A stretch of DNA of 64,000 bases from Brassicibacter mesophilus (GCF_050433385.1 NZ_JBNPXI010000023.1:1-64000); one strand, 5' to 3'; shown: positions 46,011-54,631, counted from the first letter of the stretch. Notes: generated by a model not told the origin, from the letters alone. Program-made: numbers and translations.

Positions 46011-46479
46011 TTTGTTTTTTCAGGACAAAAATCAATTATATAGTATCAATCTAAATAAAAATGCATATGAGAAGATGCTTAAATATTGTACTAAATCAAA
46101 TCCTTATGAAACAGGTGGTATTCTACTTGGTAATTATTCAGCAGATCAATCAACGGCAAATATTTTACAAGCTACTCCACCACCTAAGAATTCTAAACAT
46201 TTAAAATGCAATTTTTGCAGAGGCACTGATGGATTACAGAAAGTCTTAGACTCGGCATGGATTCAAGGTCAATATTATATTGGAGAATGGCATTACCATC
46301 CCAATTCATTACCTATACCTAGTAGTACGGATATAAACCAAATGATAAGTCTAGCAAAGGATAAAAAACTAATGTGTCCAGAACCAATATTGATTATTAT
46401 TGGTGAGCGTAATCTTAATTGGAGTGTTCATGCTAGTATCTTTACAAATTGTGGTTATACCATCCTCCATAAAAAATAA
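45997..46479 (+). CDS. cap3: CBASS Cap3, JAB/JAMM isopeptidase
   Basis: The 160-residue protein carries the full JAMM motif: Glu38 in YETGGILLG, then His99-x-His101 in EWHYHPN and SxxD at 109-112. Cap3 removes the CD-NTase from Cap2 targets. It overlaps the end of cap2 by 14 bases, and a terminator follows the stop. The order Cap4, CD-NTase, Cap2, Cap3 makes this a complete type II CBASS operon. Confidence 0.9.
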   Translation: MKMSDLFFQDKNQLYSINLNKNAYEKMLKYCTKSNPYETGGILLGNYSADQSTANILQATPPPKNSKHLKCNFCRGTDGLQKVLDSAWIQGQYYIGEWHYHPNSLPIPSSTDINQMISLAKDKKLMCPEPILIIIGERNLNWSVHASIFTNCGYTILHKK

Positions 46480-46513
46480 AATTTAAAATTTGAATTGCGC
46501 ATGGAAAATTTAT

Positions 46514-46556
46514 AACAGCCTAAAATCCAAGAGTAACGGATTAAAGGCTGTTTTTT
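46514..46556 (+). terminator. Terminator of the CBASS operon
   Basis: AACAGCCT/AGGCTGTT with an inner ATCC/GGAT stem and a following T-run (TTTTTTAT). Confidence 0.8.
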
Positions 46557-46743
46557 ATATTTAAAAAATATTTTTTAATTTCTAGGCTATAAGCAAGGCA
46601 ATAAAATCAGCTCTCTAAAAACTAAAAGCATAGCCCCAAACATTTTAAAATAGATGTCTAAACCTTCCTTTAAGGTTAAATTTGGAGGGGTTGAATTCCT
46701 ACAGAATCGGCGTTATTGTGGTTTTAGGAGGTGTTTCAAATAA

Positions 46744-47127
46744 ATGGAAGTAGAAAACAAGAAAGTTACTAAACAAAGCAAAAAACCAAAAGAATCTGCG
46801 ATAAAAGATGCTGAAAACCTTGTTACCAAAGAGGAATTCTCAAGTTTAAGCGGCAGGTTAGATTCTATACTTGAAAGATTTGATGGTATAGCCACTGAAC
46901 TGAGAATGACCAATCATATTTGCAGGATTCTAATTGAATTGGTTGGTGGAGTAGGCCCGGGCAGAAAGAATCTAACTAATCTTGAACTTGTTAAACTTCG
47001 CAATGAAGGTGTCAAGGTCAAGGATTTAGCGAGAATGCAGGGAATTAGCCAATGTGCCATGGGCAGAAAATTAAAAGAATTAAGAGAGGCAGGTGTGTTA
47101 CATGATCGAGAAGCAGAAAACGATTGA
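46744..47127 (+). CDS. Lysine-rich HTH protein
   Basis: The 127-residue protein has a charged N-terminal third, a helix (LSGRLDSILERFDGIATELR) and a C-terminal HTH (LVKLRNEGVKVKDLARMQGISQCAMGRKLKELREAG). It is built like the other small element-borne regulators. The next gene starts inside its last 26 bases, so they are one operon. Confidence 0.65.
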   Translation: MEVENKKVTKQSKKPKESAIKDAENLVTKEEFSSLSGRLDSILERFDGIATELRMTNHICRILIELVGGVGPGRKNLTNLELVKLRNEGVKVKDLARMQGISQCAMGRKLKELREAGVLHDREAEND

Positions 47128-47674
47128 AGTAGCAATCAAAAATATGCTCAATAGCCATATTAAGAACTATAGTAAAGATTTAATTCTATGTGCGGAAATA
47201 TTAAATCAGATTACAGAGAAAGGATTCGTGTTTGATTATACAAGGTTTAGCCTGGATGATCAAAAGCTGGCAAGTGATATAGCATATCAAATATTTCAGA
47301 TGGACGAGATGGTAAACAGTGTAATCAAAAATGAACGAAATAATCGAAGCTATGCAGACGAATACGAACATATTGGAGAATTATACTGTGGCGATGATGA
47401 GGCTGACCAGCCAGAGAAAGAAAATGAGCCAAAGTTTGAATTTGACGACATTGGAGACTTCTTCCCCATCACGGATAATTGTGAAAGTTTATCTGAGGTT
47501 TTAAGCTGCATGGAGATACCTCATATTATTTTTGACGGCATTGGGTACTGTTTTAACGGTAATTATTATTCCATTGTTGATTCTGGAATTGAACGGATGG
47601 TGCTTAAGGTTACCAGAATTCAAGAAAGCAATATAGACCCTCTTTGTTTGGAGATTCTTAAAAATCAGATGTAA
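47102..47674 (+). CDS. Hypothetical protein, acidic
   Basis: The 190-residue acidic protein (starting MIEKQKTIEVAIKNM) has an all-helical first half and an acidic middle (EYEHIGELYCGDDEADQPEKENEP). I chose ATG 47102, since the upstream GTG 47093 is closer to the site but gives no better fit. The start overlaps the HTH gene. I recognise no domain; plasmid and integrative elements of Firmicutes often carry such proteins. Confidence 0.5.
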   Translation: MIEKQKTIEVAIKNMLNSHIKNYSKDLILCAEILNQITEKGFVFDYTRFSLDDQKLASDIAYQIFQMDEMVNSVIKNERNNRSYADEYEHIGELYCGDDEADQPEKENEPKFEFDDIGDFFPITDNCESLSEVLSCMEIPHIIFDGIGYCFNGNYYSIVDSGIERMVLKVTRIQESNIDPLCLEILKNQM

Positions 47675-47896
47675 TTTCATGGTGTAAAAGTGAAAAATGA
47701 ATTTTACCCATATAGAGATTGTTAGAAATAGGCGTAACTAATGTCCAGAACTAACCCAAGGGGGTTCCAGAGGGTTATAGTGTATATCTAAGGGTTAGTT
47801 ATGGATTTGGTGATCAAAATTGACCCAGAGCAAACCAAGGGGTTTTAAATGTGCTGAATGGAAATGAAAAAATCTATACAGGAGATATGTTTATAA

Positions 47897-48274
47897 ATGA
47901 AGGTGGTTTATGTAGAACCAAATAAAATAGCAGAAATCAGGGAGATAGGTTCGGGGCTTGAAGCCATGCAAGCAGCCGTAGACGGTTATATCGAAGCGCT
48001 TTATCCATTTGCAGACCCTGTAGCAATTGTATGTAATGAAGAAGGTAAAATAAACGGATTAGAATTAAACAGAGGGCTGGCAGATAATAAAGGCGATTTA
48101 TATGAAGTTATAGCTGGTACTTTCTTTATCTGTTTAGCAAAGTCTGATAGCGAAGATTTTGAAAGTCTTACAGATGAGTTAGCCAGCAAGTATTTGGAAA
48201 TCTTCAAATATCCTGAAGTGTTTATGATGTCCAATGGGAAATTGATATCTATAAAGTGGGATAATGAGGAATGA
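47897..48274 (+). CDS. DUF3846-domain protein
   Basis: A 125-residue protein with the DUF3846 pattern: VVYVEPNKIAEIREIG, then LEAMQAAVDGYIEALYPF, IVCNEEGK, NGLELNRGL and IAGTFFICLA. DUF3846 proteins are common on plasmids and integrative elements of Firmicutes; their role is unknown. AGGAGATATG precedes the ATG. Confidence 0.85.
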   Translation: MKVVYVEPNKIAEIREIGSGLEAMQAAVDGYIEALYPFADPVAIVCNEEGKINGLELNRGLADNKGDLYEVIAGTFFICLAKSDSEDFESLTDELASKYLEIFKYPEVFMMSNGKLISIKWDNEE

Positions 48275-48628
48275 AAAGATACCCAGTGGGTAAGGAATGC
48301 TGGTCATTATTTAAAAAATAGGTTTATGTGGTCTGAAAACTCGAAGTAAAAACAGGCGGTCAGTTATCGTATTAAAGATAGCTCCGCCTGTTTTTTTGAT
48401 TTTATTAGAGAATCCCACTTAACTAGTTGATATTTTGGCATTACTTGTTATGTGTTTTGTTATGCTAGTTGGTTTTCGAATATGCTTGTCAAATGCTTTT
48501 TCACAACATCATAAAGATGGGACAAACGTATGTGAAAAAGCCCTTATCATTGGGAGTTTGGTGCTTAAACTATCGTCACGTCATCTTTTCATTACATAGC
48601 GTAAATCAAATTTAAGGAGAGATACGCT
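48275..48628. other. Intergenic region with a terminator
   Basis: A terminator lies at 48347-48397; I see no gene in the rest. A CAACATCATAAAGATGGG segment near 48504 has no clear pairing. Confidence 0.4.
48347..48397 (+). terminator. Terminator of the DUF3846 gene
   Basis: AAAAACAGGCGG/CCGCCTGTTTTTTT, with a long loop and a seven-base T-run. Confidence 0.8.
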
Positions 48629-48943
48629 ATGCAATTATTGGAAGGAACTGTTTTAAGAAAAACAAGTAATAATGGAAAAGCCCTAAGCAATATATTTAGT
48701 AATACCAGTAGTTTTAGGGGGGAAGGGGTGATGGTCAATAAACAAGTGCAAAAAATAGTAATTCATTTGGTAGAGCCACCTGAATCTGATACATCTATCC
48801 CTGATAAAATAAACGAATTACATGTTGATATTATAAGGAGAAGGCTCGATCAAAACAATTTAACAGCGGAACAGAAAATCATCATAATAGACCAGATTAT
48901 TAAGAATCTGAAATCAAGAGAAACGGCAGATATCATTACATAA
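48629..48943 (+). CDS. Hypothetical protein near the element's right end
   Basis: A 104-residue frame with AAGGAGAG upstream of ATG 48629. An internal ATG at 48731 also has a site (GGGGGAAGGGG), so a 70-residue form is possible. The second half (VNKQVQKIVIHLVEP... QNNLTAEQKIIIIDQIIKNLKSRE) looks like a real helical protein. I recognise no family. Its end overlaps the 3' end of the minus-strand XRE gene. Confidence 0.5.
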   Translation: MQLLEGTVLRKTSNNGKALSNIFSNTSSFRGEGVMVNKQVQKIVIHLVEPPESDTSIPDKINELHVDIIRRRLDQNNLTAEQKIIIIDQIIKNLKSRETADIIT

Positions 48944-49084
48944 ATTCCTGAAAAGCTTCCATATATGATATGGAGGCTTTGCTTTTTTTTGCTCCCATGA
49001 CCTTAAGGTGAATTGATTTACACCCAATAATTCTGCTAATTCGACTTGTTTTATACCATGTTCTATGCGATATAGTTTTAGCAT
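48914..49084 (-). CDS. XRE-type HTH protein at the element's right end (possibly N-terminally open)
   Basis: The 56-residue reading from ATG 49084 has an HTH (MLKLYRIEHGIKQVELAELL, GVNQFTLRSWEQKKAKP) and the typical end PPYHIWKLFRNL. There is no ribosome-binding site before ATG 49084. The frame stays open upstream to attR, where feoB sequence closes it with TAA at 49199-49201. In the excised circle it would continue across attP to a GTG at 31951. The true start may therefore exist only in the circle. Confidence 0.6.
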   Translation of the reverse strand: MLKLYRIEHGIKQVELAELLGVNQFTLRSWEQKKAKPPYHIWKLFRNLCNDICRFS

Positions 49085-49186
49085 TTCTGCATAATCACTG
49101 TAATCATTGATATTTAAGGTTGTTTTAATAGTTTCTTTTAATGTGTCAGCTGTAAGGAATAATTTTGTTGCTCTTTGTGTGGTTGT

Positions 49187-49190
49187 GGAA
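49187..49190. other. attR core (GGAA) of the feoB element
   Basis: Element sequence ending TTGCTCTTTGTGTGGTTGT lies on the left, and feoB sequence (complement of VPCNGRF) begins on the right. Confidence 0.75.
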
Positions 49191-49854
49191 ATCTTCCGTT
49201 ACATGGGACAAAGTTATTTGTAATCATAGCTATAAGTCTTTCTCTAGGGGAGTCAATTATTCTACACGCAATTATTCCTGCTGCGTTACATCCAAATCCC
49301 ATACTCATAGTTAAGGCTTGCTTACCGTGAGTACCAGCTTTTCTAAAAGCGTTATCTAGATTAAAAGCAACTCTTGGCAAATACCCTAAGTCTTCAAGCA
49401 ATGTGAACAATGGGAAGAAAATTGCCATTGGAGGCAGCATTACAGATACAACCCATGCAAGGGTTCTGTACATCCCTAAAATCAGTATGCCATGAAGCCA
49501 ATCAGGTGCGCCTAAATATATAAACAAGTCGGTAAGCTTCTGCTCAAAACTAAATAATAAATCAGCCAGCATAGCAGAAGGATAGTTTGCTCCAGTTATT
49601 GTAATCCAAAATATTAATCCTAATAGTAGAAGCATAATGGGATATCCAGTAATTTTAGATGTTAATATATCATCTAATTTTTTATCCCAGTTGATTTTTC
49701 TTTTGTCGTTGATAGTTACAACATCTTTAGCAATAGACTCTGCTTTCTCGTATATAGTTGCAACAATGTTATCCCCAAAATTCTTGTTATCTTTTGTTTT
49801 ATCAGATATTATCACATCAATACTATCTAAAGACTTCTGTAATGAATCCTGCAT
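49191..49854 (-). pseudogene. feoB: FeoB permease, N-terminal fragment (interrupted)
   Basis: This is the first half of the FeoB membrane protein: a soluble N-terminal helix (MQDSLQKSLDSIDVIISDKT), transmembrane segments (GYPIMLLLLGLIFWITITGANYP shortened here), GYLPRVAFNLDNAF and MSMGFGCNAAGIIACRIIDS, ending NNFVPCNGRF at the attachment core. The native reading then passes into element sequence and stops. The other half is at 31206-31940. It starts three bases after the GTPase gene stops, with GAGGTG upstream. Confidence 0.92.
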
Positions 49855-49857
49855 TCT

Positions 49858-50628
49858 CTACACCTCGGCTTCCACAATGTTACTCATTGATATAAAATTC
49901 TTGATTGACTCTAATATAGCTTTATCTCCATCTATTAGTCTTAAAGCGATCCATCTTGCATTAAATCCAGAATTAATAAAGTCTGGAAGTACTCTCTTAA
50001 TCTCTTTAATAGCAGCCTCTATTTCATCATTATATATGACTTTATAAGGATTTACTTTAAGATTTCCTTCTACTATCATGTCTATTGTTTCTTTAAGCTG
50101 TTCTACACCGATTCCGTCTCTGGCTACCATTGGAATAACAGGAACGCTAAGCTGTTCTTGTAACTTATCTATGTTTATACTAATTCCTTTACGTTTTGCC
50201 TCATCTAGAAGATTTAAACACACTATTACATTATCTGTTATCTCCATAACCTGTATTACTAGATTAAGATTTCTTTCAAGACATGTTGAGTCAGTTATAA
50301 CAATAGTTATCCTAGGGTTTCCAAAACATATAAAGTCCCTAGCTACCTCTTCTTCAGCTGAGTTAGCTAGTATAGAATATGTTCCAGGTAAATCAACTAA
50401 TAAGTATTCCTTATCCTTATGCTTAAAAACTCCTTGAGCATTTGTTACAGTTTTTCCAGGCCAGTTTCCAGTATGCTGGTTTAGGCCTGTAAGATAATTA
50501 AATAGTGTGCTTTTTCCTGTGTTTGGATTTCCTGCAAGAGCAATAACTATTTGTTCTTCATCTTTAGTTGATATGTTAAATTTATCCTTGAGTAAAGATA
50601 ATCCGCTTGATTGACCAGTGAGCCCCAT
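49858..50628 (-). CDS. FeoB GTPase protein (separate from the permease)
   Basis: A 256-residue protein carrying only the cytoplasmic part of FeoB: G1 LAGNPNTGKST, switch region NWPGKTVTNAQG, G3 VDLPGTYS, G4-like CLNLLDEAKRKG, and a guanine-dissociation-inhibitor-like helical end. The permease is a separate downstream gene with its own start and site, so the split is normal gene structure and not a sequencing frameshift. FeoB takes up Fe2+; with the permease gene broken this GTPase has no membrane partner in the integrated state. Confidence 0.88.
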   Translation of the reverse strand: MGLTGQSSGLSLLKDKFNISTKDEEQIVIALAGNPNTGKSTLFNYLTGLNQHTGNWPGKTVTNAQGVFKHKDKEYLLVDLPGTYSILANSAEEEVARDFICFGNPRITIVITDSTCLERNLNLVIQVMEITDNVIVCLNLLDEAKRKGISINIDKLQEQLSVPVIPMVARDGIGVEQLKETIDMIVEGNLKVNPYKVIYNDEIEAAIKEIKRVLPDFINSGFNARWIALRLIDGDKAILESIKNFISMSNIVEAEV

Positions 50629-50721
50629 TGAATTCCTCCTTTATTTCGCATGTGATTGATTACTGAGATACAGGATGCAAGTATAATTTTTTACTTACAT
50701 CCTGTATATTGTGTATAAAAT

Positions 50722-51003
50722 CTATAATGGTCTAACTACAATATTTTGAGCTTCTTCTTTTCTCAGCGCAATTATGGCACCTCTTATATTGAAAGCAATA
50801 GGGTTACCTGAAGGGCTAATTCTTTCAGCAGAGACTAAAGAATTAGGTATTAATCCTAGATCTAGTAATCTTCTTCTTGGTAATCCACTATTTAAAAGAA
50901 GCTTAACTCTAGCAGTCTTACCAACTGGCAAGTTGTTAAGCAATATGTTTTCTTTTTCAAGCTGCTCAAATGTAATAGAAGTATTACAAATATCCATATT
51001 CAT
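50722..51003 (-). CDS. feoA: FeoA
   Basis: The 93-residue SH3-like protein has the FeoA pattern: LPVGKTARVKLL, RRRLLDLGLIPNSLV and NIRGAIIALRKEEAQNI. FeoA assists FeoB-dependent iron uptake. It lies 93 bases upstream of the GTPase gene on the same strand. Two palindromes in front of it are likely metal-repressor sites. Confidence 0.92.
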   Translation of the reverse strand: MNMDICNTSITFEQLEKENILLNNLPVGKTARVKLLLNSGLPRRRLLDLGLIPNSLVSAERISPSGNPIAFNIRGAIIALRKEEAQNIVVRPL

Positions 51004-51027
51004 TCCTCCTGTAGATTTTAAATAATG

Positions 51028-51041
51028 TTAGCTTAGGCTAA
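51028..51041. promoter_or_regulatory. DtxR/MntR-type operator 1
   Basis: TTAGCTTAGGCTAA is an inverted repeat (TTAGC-N4-GCTAA) 25 bases upstream of feoA. It resembles DtxR/IdeR-type boxes. Confidence 0.65.
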
Positions 51042-51088
51042 TGATTATAATAAAAAAATATCAATAGCATTTATTATTTAATAGAAAG

Positions 51089-51102
51089 TTAGCTTTGGCT
51101 AA
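51089..51102. promoter_or_regulatory. DtxR/MntR-type operator 2
   Basis: TTAGCTTTGGCTAA, the second copy of the same palindrome, 61 bases further upstream. Confidence 0.65.
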
Positions 51103-51443
51103 TTGTGATAATAAAAAAATAAACTTATTTGAATATTAAGTCCATATAGTTATTTTTTTTGGGGTACTTATACTGTCATTATATTTTTTATGAAAAGTAA
51201 GTGTTACAAATAAAAAACAAAACATTATTATATTTTAACTTACATTTTATTTGAAAAAAGGCATTGAAGCTTGAAAATATATAATACATTAAAGTCTTAA
51301 TACCAAGACATTTAAACAATAAGAAAGAAGAGAAGACATTTATTTAATATAGATAGGAATGAATGTAGTGGCTGTTTTATTAAAAAATGTTGCATTTTAT
51401 ATAAAAAGAATATAATATATAAATATATTTAGTATACGAAATA

Positions 51444-51455
51444 TTAGTATACTAA
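51444..51455. promoter_or_regulatory. Palindrome TTAGTATACTAA before the HsmA-like gene
   Basis: A perfect 12-base palindrome with TTAG/CTAA ends, about 54 bases before the start. It may bind the same kind of regulator as the feo boxes or a different one. Confidence 0.4.
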
Positions 51456-51508
51456 ATTATGACATGCTATCAAAGAATATCAAGATAAAATAAAGGGAGG
51501 AATTACTT

Positions 51509-51874
51509 GTGTTATTAATTCTAGCAATAATCGCAATTATATTAGCATTAATATGCTATACATTTGGCGTATGGGGAGAAAAATTGTCTGGAAGACTAGA
51601 TAAAACTAATCTAGCGTTTTTTTGGATTGGACTCGTATTTGATACTTCAGGAACTACAATGATGTCTATACTAAGTGACAAACTTGAGTTTAATGTACAT
51701 GGAGTTACTGGATTATTAGCAATACTGTTAATGCTGTTTCATGCTGTATGGGCTACAATTGTTTTTGCAAAGAAGGATGAAAAATTAATGGTGAAATTTC
51801 ATACATTTAGCTTAGTAGTTTGGGCAATTTGGCTCATACCTTTTATTACGGGTATAGTAATGAATATGATTTAA
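51509..51874 (+). CDS. HsmA-like (TIGR03987) membrane protein
   Basis: The 121-residue protein has four membrane segments and conserved pieces of the HsmA/TIGR03987 group: FWIGLVFDTSGTTMM and GLLAILLMLFHAVWA, with a histidine in each half. The family is of unknown function; the histidines suggest a heme or quinone site. GTG is used, after GGGAGG. A hairpin (AAAAATGGAAAAAACTAGTTTTTTCC...) follows the stop as terminator. Confidence 0.8.
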   Translation: MLLILAIIAIILALICYTFGVWGEKLSGRLDKTNLAFFWIGLVFDTSGTTMMSILSDKLEFNVHGVTGLLAILLMLFHAVWATIVFAKKDEKLMVKFHTFSLVVWAIWLIPFITGIVMNMI

Positions 51875-52126
51875 TTATATAAAAATGGAAAAAACTAGTT
51901 TTTTCCATTTTTATATTTTGATAATATCATTTATTTTCAGGATGTGCTTTAAATCAATGTAATGTAATCAATGTCTATACAAAATATCCGATTTTAAAGA
52001 AAGAGAACCGATGCTAGTTTGATCATATGCATTATATGGAAGTTAATGTTACAATATAGATATTCTATAAATTAATACACACTTATAGAATAAAAAAATG
52101 ATTTATAATTTGTGAGGTGAATATTT

Positions 52127-52546
52127 TTGAGGAAAGCAAGAATATCAGAAGTAACAGCATACTTCAATTCTGATATAAGGTATGTTTGGGATGTAGTTAC
52201 CAATAATAGTGATTGTAAGTGGCGTAGTGATATTGAAAGAATCGAGATTCTTAATGATGGGAAAGAATTTATTGAATACACTCATAGTGGAAATGCCACA
52301 AAATTTATCATTACCAAAAAAAATGAGTATAGTGAATATGAATTTAGCATGGGAAATAAAATGTTCAATGGTTTTTGGACTGGATATTTTTCAGAAACAG
52401 AAACAGGCGGAACGAAAGTAATTTTTAAAGAAAATATCTTTATAAAGAACCCTGTCATTAAGATTTTGTCTTATTTTCTCATGGATTTAAAGAAAATGCA
52501 GAACATCTATATTTCAGACTTAAAAAAGAAATTAGGTGAACAATAA
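52127..52546 (+). CDS. SRPBCC (START-like) domain protein
   Basis: The 139-residue protein fits the SRPBCC ligand-binding fold: an opening strand, then FNSDIRYVWDVVTNNSDCKWR, and FKENIFIKNPVIKILSYFLMDLKKMQNIYISDL as the long last helix. The ligand is unknown. It starts at TTG after GTGAGGTG. Its stop overlaps the next start by one base (TAATG), so it forms an operon with the AlkD-like gene. Confidence 0.8.
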   Translation: MRKARISEVTAYFNSDIRYVWDVVTNNSDCKWRSDIERIEILNDGKEFIEYTHSGNATKFIITKKNEYSEYEFSMGNKMFNGFWTGYFSETETGGTKVIFKENIFIKNPVIKILSYFLMDLKKMQNIYISDLKKKLGEQ

Positions 52547-53259
52547 TGACAAAAAATGAAATAATAGAATACCTAAATAAGATTAGTTCTGATAAATTCA
52601 AAAATAATGTAATCAAGATGGGAATTCCAAAAGAAAATAGTATAGGTGTATCTACAGGAGATATTAGAAAACTTGCAAAAAAACTTAGAGTCTCTCAAAC
52701 GCTATCTAATGAATTATGGGAAACAGGATACCACGAGGCAAAATTACTTTCAGTCTTAATTGCTGATATAAACATGATTAATTTTACTTATATTGATAAA
52801 ATTATGAAAGATGTTGCATCATGGGATTTGTGTGACCATATATGTAAAAATCTAATTGTAAATATACCAAACTACGAACAACTTATTTTTGAATGGTGTA
52901 ATGATAGCAGAATATATTATAAAAGAGCCTCATATTGTTTGATAGCAACTATAGTAATACATAATAAAAATCTTGCTGCAGAAGAAATTGATAAATATTT
53001 AGATTTAATCAAAACTTATTCTGATGATGATAGACCTCATGTTAGAAAAGCAGTCAGTTGGGCATTAAGAGAAATTGGAAAAAAGGATTTTCAATGCCAA
53101 GATAAAGCAATTATTTTAGCCCATGAATTCTGTGAGAGTTCAAGTAAAAATATAGTTTGGATAGGCAAAAACGCTTTAAAAGAATTAGAAACTTTAGTTT
53201 CTGTTGAACAGCGTGGCCGATTAATAACATCAAACTCTAAAATGGGCAAACAAAACTAG
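52546..53259 (+). CDS. AlkD-like DNA alkylation repair protein
   Basis: The 237-residue protein is an all-helical HEAT-repeat protein of the AlkD group: GVSTGDIRKLAKKL, LWETGYHEAKLLSVLI, DVASWDLCDHICKNL and RPHVRKAVSWALREIG. AlkD enzymes excise alkylated bases from DNA. The catalytic-type Asp/Trp residues are in the WDLCD segment. It is coupled to the SRPBCC gene. Confidence 0.85.
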   Translation: MTKNEIIEYLNKISSDKFKNNVIKMGIPKENSIGVSTGDIRKLAKKLRVSQTLSNELWETGYHEAKLLSVLIADINMINFTYIDKIMKDVASWDLCDHICKNLIVNIPNYEQLIFEWCNDSRIYYKRASYCLIATIVIHNKNLAAEEIDKYLDLIKTYSDDDRPHVRKAVSWALREIGKKDFQCQDKAIILAHEFCESSSKNIVWIGKNALKELETLVSVEQRGRLITSNSKMGKQN

Positions 53260-53313
53260 AATATGGGTATAATTTATAGTCTCAAAATTGATATATATTT
53301 TCAAAAATACGAG

Positions 53314-53342
53314 TTAAGGGAAGTCAAAATGACTCCCTTAAA
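53314..53342. terminator. Hairpin between convergent genes
   Basis: TTAAGGGAAGTCA/TGACTCCCTTAA stem between the AlkD-like gene and the convergent DUF401 gene. Confidence 0.6.
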
Positions 53343-53389
53343 ACTGATAAGTTACTAATACTGTTCTAAAACATAGCTCTTTAAAAGAA

Positions 53390-54631
53390 TCAAACTATAT
53401 TTATAATATATACTGTAACCATTACTAGATATATCAATGGCAATATGAATATATAATTTTTATAAAGCTTCTTCACATTTACCTCAAAATACTCAAGAGT
53501 TAAAACCTGACACAGATGTAATGGAGAAATATAGTAAAACATAAATGCAGATGTGTATATGAACATAGCATATAATAGCTTAGTATCATAGTCTGGAGCT
53601 AAAGGCAGTATCATTGGGAACAGTATTGCTATCCCTGGCTGAGTTGAAGCTAGTGGAAATGAAATCATTGCACAAGCAATAAATATTAACAACTCTATTG
53701 GCATTCCTTTGTCTAGCATTGCATTGAGTTGTACAAATATTTGATCTATGTCATTTACCACATTCTTATATACCATTATACCTAAAATTGCTATAACCAT
53801 AGCTGGTTTTATTCCTTTATACATGGTTTTAAATACATTTTCTTCAACTTTATATTTGTTATCATGTCTTATATCATATTGATTGATAAGAATGCTTATA
53901 GTGATACCAAATAGTAAGGAAATATAAAAAGGTAATTTTAAAAGTACTACACCTAACAAACTTACTACTATAGGGGAAGAATACAGAAGAAATTCAGCTA
54001 TTGACTTAAGATACTGTTTAAATCCAATTTTTTCAGCCTTTTGTTCACTATATCCTCTAACGAAAAAGATATATCCTAATATATACATAGCTAGAGCAAT
54101 AGGAAGCTGAAGCTTAACAAAATCCCAGATGTTAAATCCACCTATTTCAGACGCCAGCATTATTGTAGGAGCTAAAGGAAAAATGAAGTATAGAGCATGT
54201 CTAAATATCAGGTTAATAGTAGCTCTTTTATGATTCGGTATACCTAGCTTATCTCCTAGAACTTGTACTACAGGGCAAGACATCAGTGCGCCCCCTGTAA
54301 CTAGTAATGTCCCAATTATAGCAGGAGCAATCAGTATAGTAAGCTTAGCACTTCTAAGCATTTTTTCCAGAGAATTTATCATTCTGTCTAAGATTAAGTA
54401 CTTTTCCATTAGATGACCTAGTATGGTTATTAAGGCTATTATAGCTGCTAGAGATATGGTTGTTGGATCAGTTAGTGTTTTAAGTAAAGTTGCGAATACA
54501 TACTTTATACCTTTTCCATTTAGTAGAGCAAGTATTATTGCGCCAGTAATAAGAGAATATCCTATGTTTATTTTCTTATTAACTAAAAAAAGTGTAATTG
54601 CTATCGAAAGTATTAAAGATATAAATATCAT
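53390..54631 (-). CDS. DUF401 membrane protein
   Basis: The 413-residue protein has about ten membrane segments and the DUF401 signature regions TGGALMSCPVVQVLGDKLG and SFPLASTQPGIAILFPMILPLAP. The family resembles ion or organic-acid transporters of the GntP/arsenic type; the substrate is unknown. Its promoter contains a TTAG-N6-CTAA palindrome like the feo boxes, so metal control is possible. GGGGGAC precedes the start. Confidence 0.85.
   Translation of the reverse strand: MIFISLILSIAITLFLVNKKINIGYSLITGAIILALLNGKGIKYVFATLLKTLTDPTTISLAAIIALITILGHLMEKYLILDRMINSLEKMLRSAKLTILIAPAIIGTLLVTGGALMSCPVVQVLGDKLGIPNHKRATINLIFRHALYFIFPLAPTIMLASEIGGFNIWDFVKLQLPIALAMYILGYIFFVRGYSEQKAEKIGFKQYLKSIAEFLLYSSPIVVSLLGVVLLKLPFYISLLFGITISILINQYDIRHDNKYKVEENVFKTMYKGIKPAMVIAILGIMVYKNVVNDIDQIFVQLNAMLDKGMPIELLIFIACAMISFPLASTQPGIAILFPMILPLAPDYDTKLLYAMFIYTSAFMFYYISPLHLCQVLTLEYFEVNVKKLYKNYIFILPLIYLVMVTVYIINIV

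Larger units (their letters stand above)
31941..49190. mobile_element. 17.25-kb integrative element in feoB carrying R-M and CBASS
   Basis: The two halves of the FeoB permease gene flank this segment and share only a GGAA core (31937-31940 and 49187-49190). Joined, the inner ends give TTGC-N7-GTGGTTG around the core, then CAACCAC-N7-GCAA: the long imperfect palindrome expected of a serine-integrase attP. Cargo: large serine recombinase, ribbon-helix-helix protein, type II R-M with two XRE proteins, HUH replication initiator, resolvase, small HTH proteins and type II CBASS. No conjugation genes are seen, so it is mobilisable or plasmid-like at most. Confidence 0.88.
51004..51508. other. feo promoter region
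   Basis: This divergent intergenic region holds the two feoA-side palindromes (51028 and 51089) and a TTAGTATACTAA palindrome (51444-51455) nearer the HsmA-like gene. No gene is seen in the AT-rich middle. Confidence 0.55.

Noticed and set aside
49854..49860. FeoB GTPase/permease split as a frameshift or sequencing error
   Set aside because: The downstream gene has its own ribosome-binding site and start, and the upstream product ends cleanly; split FeoB is a plausible natural arrangement.
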